This document shows positions 7,847-11,326 of a DNA stretch of 11,326 nucleotides, one piece after another. Below the pieces are notes generated by a model, which was given only the letters and a program-made list of their open reading frames with translations, searched no databases and had not been told where the DNA came from. Numbering within the stretch: position 1 is the stretch's first letter; the number at the start of each line of letters is the position of its first letter. Source of the DNA: Oehlia diaphana. Taxonomy: Eukaryota > Glomeromycota > Glomeromycetes > Glomerales > Glomeraceae. The stretch is from contig QZLH01000258.1 in the NCBI GenBank assembly GCA_003833135.1, forward strand, positions 1-11,326. The letters run 5' to 3'. The position numbers were made by a program, and so were the translations under genes.

Positions 7847-9030
7847 CTTATCTATGATCCAAACAAAAACCTTATCGTTAAAATTTTATAAAAAGATAAT
7901 TATGTTTACCTTATGAAATTATCCTTAACAGTAAATAATACTTAAAACATCCCGAACGAAATCCAGTTTATAAAGAAAGCATATCCAGTTATTAATTGTT
8001 ATGATAAGACCTTTATTAAAGAACGCTAGAATAAAGCCAAAAAAAATAATTAATTAGAGATTATCAGTTGGATTTTTTAAAACAGTATTAGGAAAAATAA
8101 TGCATACAGGTTCTTTAGAATTTCTGCTATGCAACTCAAGACTACCTCATACTTGCAAATTAATTAAAAATAATTTTTTTTGTAAAATAGTATTGAGATA
8201 TAAAAGTCTCTTCAAGCTAAGGCACCTCTTTTATGTGACCTTCAGAATCTTTTACACTTAAGTATGTCGACCTGTGAGATATTGCGCACAGACTGAAAGT
8301 GAGTATAGAAAAGGATATATTCTAACAATTTATATGCGAAGAAGTACCCGTACCTTTCATTAAAAGTGAATAGAAAAATGTAAAACGAGAAATTTATAAT
8401 AATGCAAAATTTTTTTTTATAAGTAACTACGAGTATTTCTAAATTTTGGGATTTATTGATAAATAATAAGGAAAGCATTGATAAAGAGAAATTAATTTAT
8501 TTCCAAATTTGAGAGGTTGTAGAAACGTAGATTAAACAAGGTAAGTTTTATTTAAGTTTGATGCGAGGATGTTATTCCACGTTGTGTATTACGTTCTTTG
8601 AACGAAATCTACATTTCGAACTTCCTTAATTAGTGTTAAGCACGAATAAATTCCCCAAAAAAAAGTTTTGAGGCCTGCACTTTTTACGTAATTATTGGAC
8701 TAAATATATATATATATATATTTTTATGATAATTCCTTTACAGCTTTACTGTTTTATAAAGTAATTCACAACATAAAATTTTTAACTATTCTGTTTTCAC
8801 ACTTTAGTCATAATCTTGACTATTAAAATCTACGAAAGCATTTTAATTATAAATATTGAATTTCAAAAAAATTTAATGAAAACAAAGAGAAAATTAACCA
8901 CTGGCGGGTATTGAAAAGAACATGAAGATTATATAGCGATATATATATATACATATTTGTACTTTTATAAAAAAAAACAAATATTCAATTTCTTCTTAAT
9001 TCGTCTTATCTAAAGGGTGATTCTATGAAC
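7847..9030. other. Intergenic stretch, no supported gene
   Basis: This is AT-rich sequence with no convincing frame. The longest open stretch is a 78-codon minus-strand frame at 8242-8478, very rich in Phe, Tyr, Ile, Leu and Lys, as translated A/T noise would be. An (AT)9 microsatellite is at 8704-8721 and a shorter one lies at about 8938-8950. Confidence 0.5.
8704..8721. repeat. (AT)9 microsatellite
   Basis: Nine uninterrupted AT dinucleotides, followed by a T run. Confidence 0.85.
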
Positions 9031-9055
9031 ATTACTGCATTACTGAAAAGGGGCC

Positions 9056-9223
9056 GTTACACAGTCATAAGTGCTGTAACTTTGCCCATATAGTACCATC
9101 TGATTGAGTACCTTGTCAGTCATCGATATCATTGAAGTTGTTGAACACAATGTGTTGTATTCCTTACACAAAGAACAAAAGTTCTTACAAAATTATTTAT
9201 ATACTACTCGATATCGATGACTG
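9056..9223. repeat. Nested inverted repeats, potential structured element
   Basis: The 14-base arm CAGTCATCGATATC (9117-9130) has its exact reverse complement GATATCGATGACTG at 9210-9223. The 79-base interval contains two more perfect small hairpins, AACAC-AAT-GTGTT (9144-9156) and AAGAAC-AAAA-GTTCTT (9171-9186). Just upstream, GTTACA (9056-9061) pairs with TGTAAC (9075-9080). The stretch is GC-richer than its neighbours. It could be an RNA gene or a tiny inverted-repeat element. The plus frame from about 9108 to 9218 is also open (LSTLSVIDIIEVVEHNVLYS..), so a coding explanation remains possible. Confidence 0.4.
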
Positions 9224-9435
9224 CAACGATTAAAACCACAAAATGAGATAATTTGGAAAAAATGTTATCTTTCGATTTATAGAGGTAATAAAAACAATTT
9301 GACTCTCTATTGGAATTAATAACAAGAAATCTAAAAACATTATTATATAAAATATTTTAAATGATTAAAATGGGTATCAAAAATTGATATTTTGTAGGCT
9401 CTATAGATTTGGGCTGAATTCCCTAATTCTAAAAT

Positions 9436-9627
9436 ATGTCAACTAGTGATAACTACACAAATGGTTTAAGTATTGATGAACTCAGAAATTCATCAAATGA
9501 TCTTACATGTTGTTTGCGAATTTTCAAAATAAAATTTTGTTTGTTTTCCTTTCCAATATACATATCTGAAGTTATAAATAGTAAGCAAAAAAATTATTTT
9601 TTACAAAGGAAACGCGTAAATGATTAA
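9436..9627 (+). CDS. Small hypothetical ORF, possible first exon
   Basis: This 63-codon frame starts with an ATG in an A-rich context. The first 23 residues, beginning MSTSDNYTNGLSIDELRNSS, have a normal soluble-protein composition; the rest becomes Phe/Ile/Lys-rich, typical of translated intron or intergenic A/T sequence. A plausible reading is a genuine short first exon followed by an intron, but no strong donor lies at the change (GTTGTT near 9509 is weak, GTAAGC near 9581 is later). No family is recognised, and chance is a serious alternative for a frame of this length. Confidence 0.25.
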   Translation: MSTSDNYTNGLSIDELRNSSNDLTCCLRIFKIKFCLFSFPIYISEVINSKQKNYFLQRKRVND

Positions 9628-10638
9628 ATGGACTAAGAAATATACTGAAATTTTGTATTACACAGCGTATCAGGGGACAAGACCGGTCTGGAACTTTCCT
9701 AATATGATGTAGTATGCATGCCGATTATTGATTAAAGTTTAGAATTTTAGATGGGCTTTTCTTTAAATCGTCACAAAAAATTGGCATATATTTACTCTTA
9801 GTTTTGGTGAAATAAGTTCAGTTTTGATTCAGTCCATACTCATACAGTAGGTCATTCTCTTTTCTTAGGGACGAATTCTAATTTATTGTAACGAGTTTGT
9901 TGGTACATCTTTACTTAATTATTTATTGTTTTCGTTATTCCTTTTTTAGAAACATATTATATGTTCTTTCAACTTCTGATTCCCTTTTTTAAAGAATAAA
10001 GAATCATTTCGTTTATTTATTTTCTTTTAGGAAGCGTTTTGAGGAATTATATTTGGTTAACTTAATTTTGAAGTAATTTTTGTTTCATTTTTAAATCTAA
10101 CTAATAAACTTATTTTCTTTCTTTTTTTTCTTGAATTAGGATAGATTTCTAGGAACGAGAGATGAAATGTTATGAGTCACTTTTTTTTTAGATATTTTAT
10201 TTTTGATTTGTCTTTTGGGAAGGATATTTGATTCAGATAATAATAAATGAATATTTCTCAATGAGTCACCGTAATCTTTAATATAAACCTTTCAACGTTT
10301 TGAAAGTTGAATTGACTTGAATGATCCTCAGAATATTCACTTACGAGTATGCCTCAATTCATATCTTTCTAAGATTATCTTGTAAAATAATAATATTAAT
10401 AAATAAATAATTGATCAAATTATTTCATTTTATTTATAAAGTAATAGGAAATTTGTAAATCATTATAGGAAAAAAAAATTCAAATAATCAAATAACAAAA
10501 AAATAATTAAAGTAATATTTTTTACTTAATGTGCGCATTCAAAAGAGAATAGATCGGCGCAGCTGATTTATTCGACCAACATAATTTGAGGTGTGGAAAA
10601 TCACGTTTTGAAACGTCTTCTCCCCCTCCTTTTCTCTA

Positions 10639-10728
10639 TTTCTTCTCCTCCCCCCTCCTCTTCTTCCCTTCCTTCTTTTTCCTCTTCTTCTTCTCTTCCC
10701 TCCCTTCTCTTCTTCTTTCCCTCTTTCT
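10639..10728 (+). repeat. 90-base pure pyrimidine (C/T) tract
   Basis: Ninety bases of only C and T on the plus strand; with one A at 10638 the tract extends back to 10616. It is built from TTC, CTT, CCCTC and TCTTC words. It interrupts the duplicated segment and is missing from the left copy. The 63-codon plus-strand frame covering it (Ser/Pro/Phe/Leu only in this part) is a by-product. Such tracts can form triplex DNA. Confidence 0.95.
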
Positions 10729-11112
10729 ATTCATCTTTCGCAACAGCAATTCAACTTCCGAATTAAAATATGGATAACAAAAGATTTTATCGTATTTTCA
10801 GAGCGCAATATACCGGAATAACCGGATTTTTTTTCAACCCAAGAATTAAATTTAATATTTATACTTTGCCGCAGTGGCTGCAGTAACTGCAGCCTCAAGT
10901 CAAATGATCAAGAGGTCGCGATAAGCAAAAAAAAAATTTCCCATAGAAAAACTTATAATTTAGGTTGGTTATTCAACTAAATTATAATAAATCCCATGTA
11001 AAATAAATATTAAATAAATAATTAAATAACTATAAACTGTAATTGTAAATAATGTATCATCTTACCCCGCTGACAGATTCGTTGTGGTCCAAAATCCATG
11101 CCATATTGTTGT

Positions 11113-11199
11113 TTAATTTTTCACATAAGGTCGGGAAGAATTTTTAACACTTTCGTAAGTTCTATCAATCTCCGGAGTGAAGAGTGCTTCTTTTGACAT
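11113..11199 (-). CDS. Short conserved minus-strand ORF, right copy (possible first exon)
   Basis: An ATG at 11199-11197 opens a 28-codon frame starting MSKEALFTPEIDRTYESV, aligned with the left-copy frame at 4487 (MTLRQLFSSEIDRAYVRV). The start codon and LF..EIDR.Y..V are kept, and two third-position changes within the shared block are silent. Past the TAA at 11113 the same frame stays open for a further 20 codons or so to a GTAAGA donor-like site near 11069, so this may be a first exon with one disabling stop. Confidence 0.3.
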   Translation of the reverse strand: MSKEALFTPEIDRTYESVKNSSRPYVKN

Positions 11200-11213
11200 T
11201 TTTATGAATAACG

Positions 11214-11224
11214 TTTTTTTTTTT

Positions 11225-11265
<41 letters not shown>
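11214..11265 (+). repeat. T11-A3-T38 homopolymer border
   Basis: A T11 run (11214-11224), three A and a T38 run (11228-11265) lie directly after the end of the right duplicated segment, matching in position the T/A block that follows the left segment at 4498. The remaining bases to 11326 are A/T-rich with no feature. Confidence 0.9.
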
Positions 11266-11271
<6 letters not shown>

Positions 11272-11326
11272 AGAAACAAATTTTTTTTCAATATTTTTTT
11301 TCATAATTAAGATAAAAAACAGAAAA

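Larger units (their letters stand above)
9736..11225 (+). repeat. Right copy of the diverged ~1.5 kb direct segmental duplication
   Basis: This copy is collinear with 2877-4510 through a dozen short conserved blocks. It lacks the extra stretch seen around 3480-3638 of the left copy and carries a C/T-rich tract at 10616-10728 where the left copy has unrelated mixed sequence. Its plus strand keeps an intron-like unit: TTTTAG|GAAG at 10029, TTG|GTTAAC at 10056, a CTAAC branch-like word at 10097-10101, and a pyrimidine tract ending TTAG|GAT at 10138-10139. A minus-strand GTAAGT donor at 10344-10339 is intact here but mutated in the left copy. No continuous frame survives, so this is best read as a decayed or very intron-rich gene copy. 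Confidence 0.75.

Noticed and set aside
8242..8478. 78-codon minus-strand frame
   Set aside because: The composition (Phe, Tyr, Ile, Lys) matches translated A/T-rich DNA. A frame of this length is expected by chance in a window of this size, and there are no motifs or supporting context.
127..8910. TAACCAGTGGCG (127) and TAACCACTGGCG (8896) as hAT-type transposon ends
   Set aside because: They are in direct rather than inverted orientation, the similarity stops after about 12 bases, and no transposase or target-site duplication is present.
10586..10777. 63-codon plus-strand frame over the pyrimidine tract
   Set aside because: A C/T-only tract cannot contain stop codons on the plus strand, so the openness is trivial and the Ser/Pro/Phe/Leu peptide is an artefact.

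Overview
This window looks like nuclear DNA from a very AT-rich, intron-bearing eukaryote. Coding stretches stand out as GC-richer islands in a background that in places is almost pure A/T. Long A and T homopolymers, short GT..AG introns with T-rich 3' ends and pyrimidine-rich 5' leaders point to an early-diverging fungus. An arbuscular mycorrhizal fungus (Glomeromycotina, Rhizophagus-like) is my best guess, by inference only. There are no bacterial operons, tRNA or rRNA genes, or CRISPR arrays that I can support.

Layout. Bases 2-157 hold the probable last exon of a plus-strand gene that enters from the left. Bases 158-1130 are an A/T desert. Bases 1131-2876 are mixed sequence with no confident gene. 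Bases 2877-4510 and 9736-11225 are two old, diverged, direct copies of the same roughly 1.5 kb segment. Both copies keep splice-like signals and short conserved peptides, so they look like relics of a duplicated gene or gene pair. Between them lie T/A homopolymer blocks (4498-4852), the one well-supported gene (5890-7489) and about 1.9 kb of unassigned sequence containing a nested inverted repeat (9056-9223).

The main gene can be rebuilt from sequence: three exons (5890-5969, 6130-6335, 6420-7489) whose phases join exactly and give 451 residues. The product is a hydrophilic, probably disordered protein with no signal peptide. Its core is 16 tandem copies of a 14-residue unit encoded by a 42-bp minisatellite. 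A longer 17-residue motif occurs once before the array and twice after it. The first intron carries a 70-base T run. I recognise no known family, and this gene is the most interesting object here.

No functional link between genes can be read from the window. The duplicated segments flank the repeat-protein gene, and the right copy has gained a 90-base pure pyrimidine tract while the left copy has an extra, compact, GC-richer foldable insert.
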